Shown here one piece after another: positions 47,295 to 55,861 of a stretch of 64,000 nucleotides of DNA (positions are counted from its first letter, which is position 1; each line of letters starts with the position of its first letter). The position numbers were made by a program, and so were the translations under genes. The DNA is from Pseudomonadota bacterium (GTDB lineage Bacteria; Myxococcota_A; UBA796; SXON01). The DNA lies in contig JAUXQH010000057.1 in assembly GCA_030685065.1 (NCBI GenBank), forward strand, positions 60,393-124,392, read 5' to 3'. The notes under the pieces were generated by a model, which was given only the letters and a program-made list of their open reading frames with translations, was not told the origin of the DNA and did no database searches.

Positions 47295-47885
47295 CTACTT
47301 GCCGCTGGCCGCCGAGGAGAACCGACCGCCGGTGTACGCATCGATCTGCGCCGTGAGCTCCTGCAGGCGCATCTCGTTCTTGACCTGGGTCTTCAGGTCC
47401 GCCGGGGCGTTCAGCAGGAGGTCGACCTGGAGGCGGCGGCGATCGAAGTAGAGGCGCGTGACCTCTTCGAGCACCTTGTCGCGCAGCTTCACGATGTCCT
47501 GGGTCTCGCTGATGACACGGATGCGGTCGCTCGACATGACGAGCCGATCCAGGCGCCACTTGGCGTAGACCTGAACGCCGTGGTCGTTGTCCACGCCGGA
47601 CTTGTCGAGCTCTCCCTGGGGGTTGATCTCGTAGAGGTAGTCGTAGTCGTAGCCGTTGTCGTAGTCGTACGTCACCTTGAGCTCGGGGAGCCAGGCGGCG
47701 TTCTTCGAGGCGGACATCCACTCCTCGACGTACCGGGGATCGGTCTTGGAGTACTCCAACACCATCTCCTGCACCGCACGTACGTTGGGCTCGTTCTCGA
47801 AGCGGGCGAGCACCTCGTCGACCGTCCGGAATTCCGCGGCGACCGCGGGCGCCTGGAGAGCAAGCGCAAGAAGGAACGGGATCAT
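47295..47885 (-). CDS. Exported protein sharing a domain with its upstream neighbour
   Basis: A 196-residue exported protein (signal PFLLALALQAPAVAA). The middle is a Tyr/Asp-rich strand region (LPELKVTYDYDNGYDYDYLYEINPQG...GVQVYAKWRLDRLV). A helical C terminus (LREEVTRLYFDRRRLQVDLLLN-type and MRLQELTAQIDAYTGGRFS) follows. The same order of elements occurs at the end of the protein at 47882-49717, so the two share a domain. It is somewhat like a TolC helical hairpin, but too short for one. ATGA overlap with the upstream gene. Confidence 0.72.
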   Translation of the reverse strand: MIPFLLALALQAPAVAAEFRTVDEVLARFENEPNVRAVQEMVLEYSKTDPRYVEEWMSASKNAAWLPELKVTYDYDNGYDYDYLYEINPQGELDKSGVDNDHGVQVYAKWRLDRLVMSSDRIRVISETQDIVKLRDKVLEEVTRLYFDRRRLQVDLLLNAPADLKTQVKNEMRLQELTAQIDAYTGGRFSSAASGK

Positions 47886-49717
47886 CGGGACTCCTCGGGA
47901 CGGTGGGAAGGACGGCTGAACTCGCCGTCGGTAAGGGCGTCCAGGCGAGCATCGAGCTCCTGGATCTGGAGGGTATGGAGGACCTGCTCGCGCAACGGGA
48001 GGGCCCGTACGGCGCCGGACTCGGCCACGAGGCGACCGCGGGAGAGCCAGGCGTCCGCGACGTGTTCGCCCAGGTAGCGTCGATAGCTTCGGACGCGCTG
48101 GGCGACGTTCGCGGCTGCCGCGATGGGCTCGCCCTCGTCGTAGACCTCACCGTCGAAAACGTAGAGGTCCTCGTCCGTTTCGAGTGCGTCCGTGACGCCG
48201 TCGTAGTCGACCACCACCGTGGCGGTGCAGCTGCCCCAGCAGAGCTTGGCGGTCAGGGACCAGTCGTGATCGAACGAGTCGACCGTGTTCGACGCGGAGA
48301 CCGAGGCGATCCGCCCGGCGCTGTCGTCGTAGTCGAACGTCACTTCGAGCTTGGGCGCGAACGCGGCCAGGACGCCGATTCGGGCGAGCGACACCAGGTC
48401 GAGGTTGAGGCCGGCGCGGGTGGTCGAGGCGTCGATCGAGTCGGCCAGCGACAAGGTGTCCGGACGGACGCCCACGGCGCGCGTCGCCTCGCGTGGCGCC
48501 ACGAGCCGCCAGACGCCGCGCGGGGTCGCGATGACGACGCCCGAGTCCGAGAACGCGAGCGCGCGCACGTCGGGATCGCCGAGCTGGCGGTCCGCCGTGG
48601 TCCACATGACGCCGCCGTCCATCGACTCCCAGACGCCGTCATCCGAGATGGCGAGGAGGTGTCCGGGCTCGGCGAGCTGCACCATGTCGCGGAGCCCGCG
48701 GAGCGGCTGGCGACCGGCCGCGTAGAAGGTCCTCCCGCCGTCATCGGTGCGAAGAAGCGCCCCGCCGGTCGCGACCCAAAACCCGGCGTCCCACGCTGGA
48801 TCGGGCACGACCGCGCGCACGGGCCCCGAGTCGTCCAGGCGCACGGCCGCCCAGTTCAGGCCGTTCTCGCTCCGGAAGAGCCCGCGGGAAGTGGACGCCC
48901 AATAGGCCGAGGCTTCCTGGACGATCGCGAAGACTCGCGCGCCATCGGTCGCATCCTCGGCGTCGAACCAGGTGTAGCCCTGGTCGAGGGAGAAGCGGAC
49001 GCCGTCGACCGTGCCTGCCATCAAGGCGTTGTCCGCGCCGCGGTAGAACGTCGTCACCCGGGGCTCGTCGGACGACGATCCGCTCACCTGCTCCCAGGAG
49101 CGCCCGGCGTCATCCGAGCGCCACACACCGTCGGCGCGGCCGACGAACACCCGGTCGGGCTCGGTAGGATCGACCCAGATCGCGGGCAGCACCGTCGCGT
49201 CGGCCGCCGCACCGGTCGCGAGCTCCGCGGCGATCGCCCCCGCGTCGTCGAGCGCGCCGCCGTCGGTGCTGACCTCCGTCTCGACCGTCGGCGCGTCGAT
49301 CCCCGCCGCGTCGCCGGAGAGGTCGGTGGACGGCCCCTCGATCTCGACCTCCAGCTCCTCCAGCGCCTCGTCGCGCAAGGCCTCGGCCTCGAGCAGGAGC
49401 GCCTCGTCGTCGGGCAGCTCCTCGGCTTCGTCCCCGTCGCGCGCGGACAGCACACGCTCCCAGCTCCCTCCGTCGTCCTCGGAGAGCCACACGGCGCCCC
49501 GCTCGTCGATCATGAACCACGCCCCGCCGGCGCCGGGCTGGATGGCGAGGCCCGCGGCGCGGACGCCGCTCCCGAGCGGCGCGCGGAGCTCCCACACGAA
49601 GCGCGATCCGAGGGGCTCCACGAGCTGCGCGGGCGCCGGTGGCGCGACGTCGGGCGTGTCCTGCGCGAACGCGGGTGCGGAGACGAGGAGGAGCAGCAGG
49701 AGCCTGCGGAGCGGCAT
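47882..49717 (-). CDS. Exported BNR-propeller protein with C-terminal DYD-type domain
   Basis: A 611-residue exported protein (signal LRRLLLLLLVSAPAFA). A WD/BNR-like propeller runs through about residues 40-410 with Asp boxes (SEDDGGSWERV, SDDAGRSWEQV, LDQGYTWFDA, TDDGGRTFYA, SMDGGVMWTT), interrupted by an acidic Glu/Asp-rich insert near residues 95-165. The C-terminal 170 residues have strands (APKLEVTFDYDDS...WSLTAKLCWG...ATVVVDYDG) and a helical end (LREQVLHTLQIQELDARLDALTDGEFS) that mirror the next gene. YCF48/photosystem-assembly-like propellers are relatives; function unknown. Confidence 0.78.
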   Translation of the reverse strand: MPLRRLLLLLLVSAPAFAQDTPDVAPPAPAQLVEPLGSRFVWELRAPLGSGVRAAGLAIQPGAGGAWFMIDERGAVWLSEDDGGSWERVLSARDGDEAEELPDDEALLLEAEALRDEALEELEVEIEGPSTDLSGDAAGIDAPTVETEVSTDGGALDDAGAIAAELATGAAADATVLPAIWVDPTEPDRVFVGRADGVWRSDDAGRSWEQVSGSSSDEPRVTTFYRGADNALMAGTVDGVRFSLDQGYTWFDAEDATDGARVFAIVQEASAYWASTSRGLFRSENGLNWAAVRLDDSGPVRAVVPDPAWDAGFWVATGGALLRTDDGGRTFYAAGRQPLRGLRDMVQLAEPGHLLAISDDGVWESMDGGVMWTTADRQLGDPDVRALAFSDSGVVIATPRGVWRLVAPREATRAVGVRPDTLSLADSIDASTTRAGLNLDLVSLARIGVLAAFAPKLEVTFDYDDSAGRIASVSASNTVDSFDHDWSLTAKLCWGSCTATVVVDYDGVTDALETDEDLYVFDGEVYDEGEPIAAAANVAQRVRSYRRYLGEHVADAWLSRGRLVAESGAVRALPLREQVLHTLQIQELDARLDALTDGEFSRPSHRPEESR

Positions 49718-49878
49718 CGGCGGGAACTCTACGCAAGCGCTCGGCTGCGGTCAACGCGATAGGATGCGCGCTCCGGTGACGTTGTGGTGCCGGAGGAGCA
49801 CGCCCTGGCAATCCCGGTCCCCTCCGCCCTCCTCCGCGGCCCGAGAATCGTCGCAACCGTGTCGGCACGGGGGCGGCG

Positions 49879-50739
49879 ATGAACGAGCTCTGGCGCGTGT
49901 TGCTGGCCGCCAGTGACGCGGGCGAGCACGTGGCGCTCGCCACGGTGATCGGGGTGGACGGATCCGCGCCACGGGCCGCGGGCGCCCGGATGATCGTGTG
50001 GCCCGACGGGCGCATCCACGGCACGATCGGGGGCGGCAACTTCGAGCACCAGGTCACCCACGAAGCGCTCGCGGCCCTGCGCGACGGGCGGCCCCGTCGG
50101 TACGCGGTGCACCTCACGCGAGATCTCGGGATGTGTTGTGGAGGCGCCATGGAGGTCTACATCGAGCCCTTGGGCCCGCGCGAGCGGATGATCGTCTTCG
50201 GGGCCGGCCACGTGGCGCGGCCCACGGCAAGCATCGCCCGCGAGCTTGGCTTCGACGTCACCGTCGTGGACGAGCGGGAGGACCAGGCCGATCCGGCCCG
50301 GTTCCCCGGCGTCACGCTCGTCACGGAGGATCCCCGCCGCTTCGCCAGACGGTTGGAAACGGACGCGCGCACCTACATTCTCATCGTCACGCACGACCAC
50401 GCGCTCGATCAGGACCTCCTCGAGCTGCTGCTCCCTCGCACCTGGGCATGGCTCGGGCTCATCGGGAGCCGCGCCAAGGTCGCGAAGTTCTTCATCCGCC
50501 TGCGCGCGGCCGGGGTGGACGAGTCGCTCTTCGCGCGGGTCTCGGCACCCGTCGGGCTGGACCTCGGCGCGGAGACCCCCGAGGAGATCGCCGTGGCGAT
50601 CGCGGCGGAGGTCGTGCGGGTGCGGCGAGGCGTGATTCGTGTCCCCTCCCCGCTCTCTGCCATCCCTCTGCCGGCGCGCGGCGGGGACGAGGTCGCGCAT
50701 CCGCCGGGTCCCGCGAGCGGCGGCGCCCCCCGCCGGTAG
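49879..50739 (+). CDS. XdhC/CoxI-family molybdoenzyme accessory protein
   Basis: A 286-residue protein of the XdhC family, which protects and sulfurates the molybdenum cofactor for xanthine dehydrogenase-type hydroxylases. The N-terminal domain has ALATVIGVDGSAPRAAGARM and GTIGGGNFEHQVTHEAL, with DLGMCCGGAMEVYIEPL as the cysteine motif. A Rossmann-like domain (RMIVFGAGHVARPTASIARELGFDVTVVDER) and LIGSRAKVAKFF, GLDLGAETPEEIAVAIAAE follow. No molybdoenzyme subunit is in the window. Confidence 0.9.
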   Translation: MNELWRVLLAASDAGEHVALATVIGVDGSAPRAAGARMIVWPDGRIHGTIGGGNFEHQVTHEALAALRDGRPRRYAVHLTRDLGMCCGGAMEVYIEPLGPRERMIVFGAGHVARPTASIARELGFDVTVVDEREDQADPARFPGVTLVTEDPRRFARRLETDARTYILIVTHDHALDQDLLELLLPRTWAWLGLIGSRAKVAKFFIRLRAAGVDESLFARVSAPVGLDLGAETPEEIAVAIAAEVVRVRRGVIRVPSPLSAIPLPARGGDEVAHPPGPASGGAPRR

Positions 50740-50746
50740 CCCCCCG

Positions 50747-51598
50747 TCAGACCCGCGGGCCGCTCGCCGTGAGCGGCACGGGCTGCGCATAGGACGAGCG
50801 GCCGTTGCCGGCCGCTGCGACCGGGGTGGCGCTCGCCGCGGGGATGGGCGCGGCGCTCACCGCGGGGCCTGACGCGGCGCTCGCGGGCCGCGGCCCCGCG
50901 CTCACAGCCAACGCCTCCCCCACGAGCTGCGCGAGCTGGGCGAGCTGAAACGGCTTTTCCAGGAAGGCGTACAGCGTTCCCCGGCGGACCTGGGCCTCGA
51001 TCCGCGGATCCGGAACGCCAGTGCAGGCGATGACGGGGATCGCCCTGGTCTCCGGATCATCCTGCAGAATCTTGAGGAGCTGGAACCCGTCCATCGCGAC
51101 CTGGTGCGGCTGGGCGAGGTTGATGTCGAGCAGGATGAGCTCGGGGTGAAAGCGAGCCACGGTGAGCCCCGCCGCGAAGCCGCTGAACGCGACCTCGACA
51201 TCGTAGCCCCCCACCTCCGAGAGGTACTCCTGCACGACCCGGCAAAACTCCTGCTCGTCGTCGACGACCAGAATGCGCTTCAGGACGGGAAGCGGCGGTG
51301 GTTCAGGGGGAGCCACGGCGCGCGGAGCAGGCTCGGGCGGTGGCGCCGAAGGGGGCAGGAGCGGGATCTGCGTGGGCGTGGGGGAAGCGAAGGAAGGAGC
51401 CGGAAAATCATTGGACTTCGCAAACGCGAGAATGTCGGCCTTCGAAATTCGGCGGTGGCCTCCTGGGGTCCTGTGAGCGGTGAGCAGCCCGCTGTTCACC
51501 CAATTGACCACCGTGGGTGGGCTCACATGAAGCATCTTCGCCACCTGGAAGGTGGTGAAGTACTCTGGTGCCGCATCCTGGCTCTTCCTACGAGGCAT
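50747..51598 (-). CDS. BldC/MerR-type HTH fused to response-regulator receiver domain
   Basis: A 283-residue cytoplasmic regulator. Residues 14-62 are an excisionase/BldC-like winged HTH (FTTFQVAKMLHVSPPTVVNWVNSGLLTAHRTPGGHRRIS). A Pro-rich linker leads to a receiver domain at about 106-230 with acidic pocket D113/D114, phospho-acceptor D158 in LILLDIN, Thr in ACTG and K215 in EKPF. The tail is Ala/Ser/Pro-rich. The ATG at 51598 has a perfect AAGGAG. No histidine kinase is adjacent. The order (DNA-binding first, receiver second) is the reverse of most response regulators. Confidence 0.88.
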   Translation of the reverse strand: MPRRKSQDAAPEYFTTFQVAKMLHVSPPTVVNWVNSGLLTAHRTPGGHRRISKADILAFAKSNDFPAPSFASPTPTQIPLLPPSAPPPEPAPRAVAPPEPPPLPVLKRILVVDDEQEFCRVVQEYLSEVGGYDVEVAFSGFAAGLTVARFHPELILLDINLAQPHQVAMDGFQLLKILQDDPETRAIPVIACTGVPDPRIEAQVRRGTLYAFLEKPFQLAQLAQLVGEALAVSAGPRPASAASGPAVSAAPIPAASATPVAAAGNGRSSYAQPVPLTASGPRV

Positions 51599-51615
51599 CG
51601 ACGATCTCCTTGCTG

Positions 51616-51631
51616 GAAAACCGACGTTTTC
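51616..51631 (-). promoter_or_regulatory. Inverted repeat upstream of HTH-receiver gene
   Basis: GAAAAC-CGAC-GTTTTC is a perfect palindrome with 6-bp arms and 4-bp centre, ending about 4 bases before the AAGGAG of the regulator gene. AT-rich arms in such GC-rich DNA stand out. It may be an autoregulatory operator. Confidence 0.45.
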
Positions 51632-51961
51632 AAACAGGTTCTGACTTGCTATTCCACATCGCCCCAATAACGGCGAAGGCGCCTCTCCGTAACTCCGGCA
51701 CCTGGAGCCGCGCAGCGTAGAAACATGCTTCCACGGGAATAATTTCGAGTACCGGCCGTTAGCTCCGCAAGATGGGACGCCCGCTTCCGAAGCGCGTCCC
51801 CGAGCGGGTTCGCGAGGGGGAGCGCTTCCCAAGAAGTGCTGACCGGGTGCGGGTACATCAGGCTCAAGGTCTACCGCTGCCTCGAGCCAGATCCTATCAG
51901 AGATCCGGAGGAGGGAATCCTCGTCCCGCGTCGCATCCCCATCCGCGTGTCCGAAACGCAA

Positions 51962-51993
51962 GAAGGCGGCCGGCACTCGCGCCGACCGCCTTC
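51962..51993 (-). terminator. Hairpin terminator downstream of FHA gene
   Basis: GAAGGCGGCCGGC and GCCGACCGCCTTC form a 13-bp stem with a single mismatch around the 6-base loop ACTCGC. On the minus strand it lies about 80 bp past the stop of the FHA gene and is followed by TTGCGTTT, a modest U-rich run, fitting an intrinsic terminator. Confidence 0.7.
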
Positions 51994-52075
51994 CTGGGTA
52001 GAGGCCCCACCTGTTGGGGGGCGCTTCACCGATCGCATGCGCGCGGCCGCCGGGGCGGCCGATCGCGCGCGCGAG

Positions 52076-53311
52076 TCACTCCATGATGCGGAACCGGAAG
52101 AACGTCTCGCCGATGATGATCTCCTCGCCGCCGAAGAGGCGACGATCGGTGATCAGCTCGCCGTTGACGAGGCTCCCGTTCGAGGACTTTTGATCCTCGA
52201 TGTAGAAGTTGTTCCCGCGGCGGAAGAGCTTGCAGTGGTACCGCGAGACCTTCGAGTCGTTCTTGATCTGGATGTCGTTCTCACGACCGCGGCCGATGGT
52301 GAGGGCGTCCCCCGTGAACGGGTAGATCTGCTCTTCGGCCGTGCCCTCCTGGTACAGGAGCAGGGCGCGCCGCGGCGCTTCCCCGGCGTCGCCCGTGGGG
52401 GCGGGCGCGGAGACGGACGGGCCGCTGCCCTCGCCGGAGAGGTCGATCTCGACTTCACCCGCGCCAACGACCACGTCCCCACCCAGCACTTCGTCATCGA
52501 AGCCGAAGGGCACGTCCGCGCTCGGCGCGTCCCCGTCATCTTCCTCGCCGACCTCGGAGGTCTCGATCGCGATGTCCTCTTCGACCGAAGCCACACGCAC
52601 CTGCGCGACCTGCTCGCCGTTCTCACCCGAGAACAGCACCGACAGGTCCTCACGGTTCTGGGTGCGCACGCCGTAGTGAACGTCCTCCTCGCCGGGGGCG
52701 GGGCTCGCGTCCAGGTCGACCGACACTTCCTCGATCACCGAGGGTTCGATGTCGGCATCGACCTCGACCTCGGCCTCTACGGCCGCCTCGGCTTGGGGCG
52801 CGTGATCGGCGGTGAGCTCGATCGGAGCCACCGCCGCGGAGCGCGAGGCGATGTAGTGCCCCGCGGGGCCCGCGATGGAGGTCCACCGGTCGAGGGCGGC
52901 CTGGAGGTCCCCGCGATCGGTGTCCATCACGCCGATGCGCTCGTTGGCGCTCGTCTGGTTGGCGCGGAGATCGGCGACTTCCTTTTCGAAGTCGGCTTCC
53001 TCCATCTCGCCGATGGCCGCCCGGAGCTCGAGCTCCTGGATCTGGTCATCGAGGCCGCCCCGCGACGCTTCGATCCGCGCCTTGTCGGCGTCGATCGTGC
53101 TGAGCAGCTCGAGCAACCGCGGCAGGAGCGGCTGAACCTGATCGGCTACGTCCGAGGACTTGATCTCGTGATCGAGCACCACGCGTTCGATGACGGCGGT
53201 GTTGAACTTGCCCGTGGCCGCCTGCGCGCGCGCCTTCTCGATGTAGTGGCGGTGCTGCTCATACCGCGCGACGTGCGCGGTGAGCATCTCGAGGAGTACC
53301 TTCTTCTCCAT
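52076..53311 (-). CDS. FHA-domain protein with coiled-coil N terminus
   Basis: A 411-residue soluble protein. Residues 1-150 are helical and charged (coiled coil), 160-300 are an acidic low-complexity linker, and the C-terminal 95 residues are a forkhead-associated phosphothreonine-binding domain: LTIGRGRENDIQI, SRYHCKLF, SSNGSLVNGELI. It probably docks Ser/Thr-kinase-phosphorylated partners. The ATG at 53311 has AGGAG at good spacing; a TTG two codons earlier is less likely. Its partner kinase is not in the window. Confidence 0.87.
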   Translation of the reverse strand: MEKKVLLEMLTAHVARYEQHRHYIEKARAQAATGKFNTAVIERVVLDHEIKSSDVADQVQPLLPRLLELLSTIDADKARIEASRGGLDDQIQELELRAAIGEMEEADFEKEVADLRANQTSANERIGVMDTDRGDLQAALDRWTSIAGPAGHYIASRSAAVAPIELTADHAPQAEAAVEAEVEVDADIEPSVIEEVSVDLDASPAPGEEDVHYGVRTQNREDLSVLFSGENGEQVAQVRVASVEEDIAIETSEVGEEDDGDAPSADVPFGFDDEVLGGDVVVGAGEVEIDLSGEGSGPSVSAPAPTGDAGEAPRRALLLYQEGTAEEQIYPFTGDALTIGRGRENDIQIKNDSKVSRYHCKLFRRGNNFYIEDQKSSNGSLVNGELITDRRLFGGEEIIIGETFFRFRIME

Positions 53312-53461
53312 GTCCAACGGGCTCCTGAAGGGGTAGGCGGCGTGAGGCGTTCGAATGCGCCGGTGATGAGAGAACCGCGTTGATAGTTGACGCGGCGACT
53401 GGAGTCAACCCCAGCGCGAACGGCAGTCGGGGATCCGCGTGGAGCGGACCCGAGCGCCCGG

Positions 53462-54886
53462 TCAGAAGTAACCGTTCGGGGCCTCGCCTGGACCCGCGAG
53501 GTTCTGGAACAGGATGTACTTGTCCAGGAAGGCGAGCTCGACGGTTCCGATCGGACCGCTTCGTTGCTTCGCGATGATGATCTCGGCGATCCCCTTCTTC
53601 GCGCTCGCTTCTTTGTTGTAGACCTCGTCGCGGTAGATGAAGAGGATGATGTCCGCGTCCTGCTCGATCGCACCCGACTCACGCAGATCGCTCGGCATCG
53701 GCCGCTTGTCGGTGCGGCTCTCGAGCGAGCGGTTGAGCTGAGAGAGCCCGATGACGGGAATCTCCAACTCCTTCGCGAGGATCTTCAGGCCGCGCGAGAT
53801 GTTGCTGATCACGTTTTCGCGCGACTCTTTCGCCCCGCCCGTGCCCTGCATGAGCTGGATGTAGTCGATGATCAAGAGGCCCAGGTTCGGATACTCCGCC
53901 TTCAACCGGCGGGCCTTGCTCCGAAGCTGCGTGATCGTCAGACCCGGGGTGTCGTCGATGAGGATCGGCAGGCGGTGCAGCTCCTCCGAGGCCTCGATGA
54001 GCTTGCGCCAATCGCCGTTCGGATCGAGCGTGCCGGTGCGAACGCTGCTCGCGTCCACCCGGGCGTGCGAACACAGGAGGCGCGTGGCGAGCTGGTGGCG
54101 CGACATCTCCAACGAGAACATCCCCACCGCCACGCCCCCCTTCAGCGCTGCGTTGAGCGCGAGGTTCAGCACGAAGGCGGTCTTTCCCATGGCGGGGCGC
54201 GCCGCCAGGATGATGAGATCGGTCTTCTGGAGGCCGGCGAGCTTTCGGTCGAGGTCGATGAAGCCGGTCGGGACGCCGGTCACGTCGCCCGGGTTGTCGG
54301 CGCGCCTCTGAATCTCGAGGATTTGCTCGTCGATGACCTCGGAGAGCGCGTGCCAGTCGCGCGAGCCCGAGAGGTTCGAGACCTCGAAGATCGCCTTCTC
54401 GGCGCTGTCCATCAGCTCCGGAAGATCCTTGACACCCTCCTGGATGTCCTCCTCGATCTGGCGAGCGGCCAGGAGAAGCTTGCGGCGAACCGCATATTCT
54501 TGGACGCGCTTCGCGTACGTCGTGAGGTTGTCGACGCTGGCGCATGCCTGCGGCAACGCCACGACATAGGCGATGCCACCCACGCGCTCCGTCTCACCGC
54601 GGCGCTCGATGTCATCGAGCACCGTGGTGGGATCGGGCAGCACCCCCCCGTCCGCGAGCGCACAAATGAGCTCGAACAGGTGCTGGTGCGCCGGACGATG
54701 AAAGTCGTCCGGCTTGAGGAATTCACGAACCTCGAGCAGCTGACTCGCGTCGAGGAGGAGCCCCCCCAACAGCGACCGTTCGGTCTCCCAGTTGTGAGGG
54801 AGGCCGCGCGACGAAGCCGCGTCTGGTTGACGCCGGCCTTCCGGCCTGTGCTCCTGGTCGCCACGATCGCGAGGGGGGCCTCTCAT
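53462..54886 (-). CDS. dnaB: Replicative DNA helicase DnaB
   Basis: Hexameric 5'-3' helicase at the replication fork. The 474-residue protein has the N-terminal DnaB domain (LPHNWETERSLLGGLLLD), linker, and RecA-like core with Walker A ARPAMGKTAF, LLIIDYIQLMQG (Walker B), and PVIGLSQLNRSLE...KRPMPSDLRESGAIEQDAD. The N-terminal 30 residues before LPHN are an Arg/Pro/Asp-rich extension; if the first ATG is not used, a downstream start is possible. The ATG shares one base with the rplI stop, so L9 and DnaB are coupled. Confidence 0.96.
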   Translation of the reverse strand: MRGPPRDRGDQEHRPEGRRQPDAASSRGLPHNWETERSLLGGLLLDASQLLEVREFLKPDDFHRPAHQHLFELICALADGGVLPDPTTVLDDIERRGETERVGGIAYVVALPQACASVDNLTTYAKRVQEYAVRRKLLLAARQIEEDIQEGVKDLPELMDSAEKAIFEVSNLSGSRDWHALSEVIDEQILEIQRRADNPGDVTGVPTGFIDLDRKLAGLQKTDLIILAARPAMGKTAFVLNLALNAALKGGVAVGMFSLEMSRHQLATRLLCSHARVDASSVRTGTLDPNGDWRKLIEASEELHRLPILIDDTPGLTITQLRSKARRLKAEYPNLGLLIIDYIQLMQGTGGAKESRENVISNISRGLKILAKELEIPVIGLSQLNRSLESRTDKRPMPSDLRESGAIEQDADIILFIYRDEVYNKEASAKKGIAEIIIAKQRSGPIGTVELAFLDKYILFQNLAGPGEAPNGYF

Positions 54887-55329
54887 CAGCCGCGGATGAC
54901 GTAGACCTTGACGCTGGCCTCGACATCCCGGTGCACCTTGATGGGCACCTGGAACACGCCGATGTTGCGGATCGGCTCAGCGAGCACGATGTTGCGACGG
55001 TCGACCTCGACGCCCTGGGCCGCGAGGGCCTCCTGCACGTCCTGGTTGGTGACCGAGCCGAAGATCTTGTCTTCGGCGCCCGCCTGGCGCTTGATCGACA
55101 CGGCGGTGCCAGAGATCTTCGCGGCGAGCTCTTTGGCTGCAGCGAGGACCTTGGACTGCCGGGCGGCGGCGAGGCGGCGCTGGTGATCCAGGCGACGGGT
55201 GTTGCGTTCGTCCGCGAGGACGGCGAGGCTGCGGGGAAGCAGGTAGTTGCGGCCGTAGCCGTCCGCGACCTCGACCACTTCGCCCGTGGTGCCGAGATTC
55301 GCGACTTCTTCCTGAAGAATGACCTTCAT
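54886..55329 (-). CDS. rplI: 50S ribosomal protein L9
   Basis: Binds 23S rRNA at the base of the L1 stalk and helps hold reading frame. The 147-residue protein begins MKVILQEEVANLGTTGEVVEVADGYGRNYLLPR, the full N-terminal domain, followed by the long connecting helix and the C-terminal domain (KIFGSVTNQDVQEAL, VHRDVEASVKVYV). Usual length. rpsF lies 24 bp upstream, and the stop overlaps the dnaB start. Confidence 0.97.
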   Translation of the reverse strand: MKVILQEEVANLGTTGEVVEVADGYGRNYLLPRSLAVLADERNTRRLDHQRRLAAARQSKVLAAAKELAAKISGTAVSIKRQAGAEDKIFGSVTNQDVQEALAAQGVEVDRRNIVLAEPIRNIGVFQVPIKVHRDVEASVKVYVIRG

Positions 55330-55353
55330 GGGATCTCCGATGTCGGCGTTTGG

Positions 55354-55803
55354 TTAGGCGTCCGCTTCGACGGCGAGCTCGTCTTCCGCTTCTTCGGCTT
55401 CGGCGCGGTAACGGGCCTCGGCTTCCTCTTCCGCCTTGAGCGCGGCCATCCGCTCGATCCGGAGGCGCTTGCGCTCCTCGGCGAGCGCGCGACGGGCCTC
55501 GATCTCGACGTTTTCTTCGAGCTTCACGGTGAGGAAGCGGAGGAGCTGGTCCTCCAGGCCGAGCGTACGCTCGACCTCGGCAACCAGCTTCGCGGGCGCG
55601 ACGTAGTTGAGGTAGATGTAGTGGCCGCGCTGGTGCTTGCTGATGATGTAAGCGAGCTTGCGCTTGCCCCAGTCCTCGCTGACGAGGATCACGCCAGCGT
55701 TGTTGGTGATGACGGCTTCGAAGCGCGTGGTGATCTTGGTCATCACGTCTTCGGTGAGGTCAGGACGGGCGACGTAGATGGTTTCGTATTCGTTGAGGAT
55801 CAA
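55354..55803 (-). CDS. rpsF: 30S ribosomal protein S6
   Basis: Platform protein of the small subunit that pairs with S18. The 149-residue protein starts NEYETIYVARPDLTEDVMTKI and contains DWGKRKLAYIISKHQRGHYIYLNYVAP. The C-terminal extension of about 45 residues is rich in Glu, Ala and Arg, as in many bacteria with acidic S6 tails. The usual rpsR gene for S18 is not between it and rplI. Confidence 0.96.
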   Translation of the reverse strand: MILNEYETIYVARPDLTEDVMTKITTRFEAVITNNAGVILVSEDWGKRKLAYIISKHQRGHYIYLNYVAPAKLVAEVERTLGLEDQLLRFLTVKLEENVEIEARRALAEERKRLRIERMAALKAEEEAEARYRAEAEEAEDELAVEADA

Positions 55804-55861
55804 AGTGCCTCCACTTGGGCGATGTGGGGGGGAGCGGGCCAGGGGCCACTCCCGCGGAGGA

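Larger units (their letters stand above)
51599..52075. other. 477-bp intergenic region
   Basis: Lies between the start of the HTH-receiver gene and the end of the FHA gene, both on the minus strand. It contains an inverted repeat upstream of the former and a strong hairpin downstream of the latter (listed separately). Part of it is relatively AT-rich (about 51730-51750) and could hold the promoter. Short ORFs across it have no coding character. Confidence 0.5.

Noticed and set aside
51772..52086. Short plus-strand frame in the 477-bp gap
   Set aside because: Arg/Pro/Gly-rich, crosses the terminator hairpin, and lacks a ribosome site.
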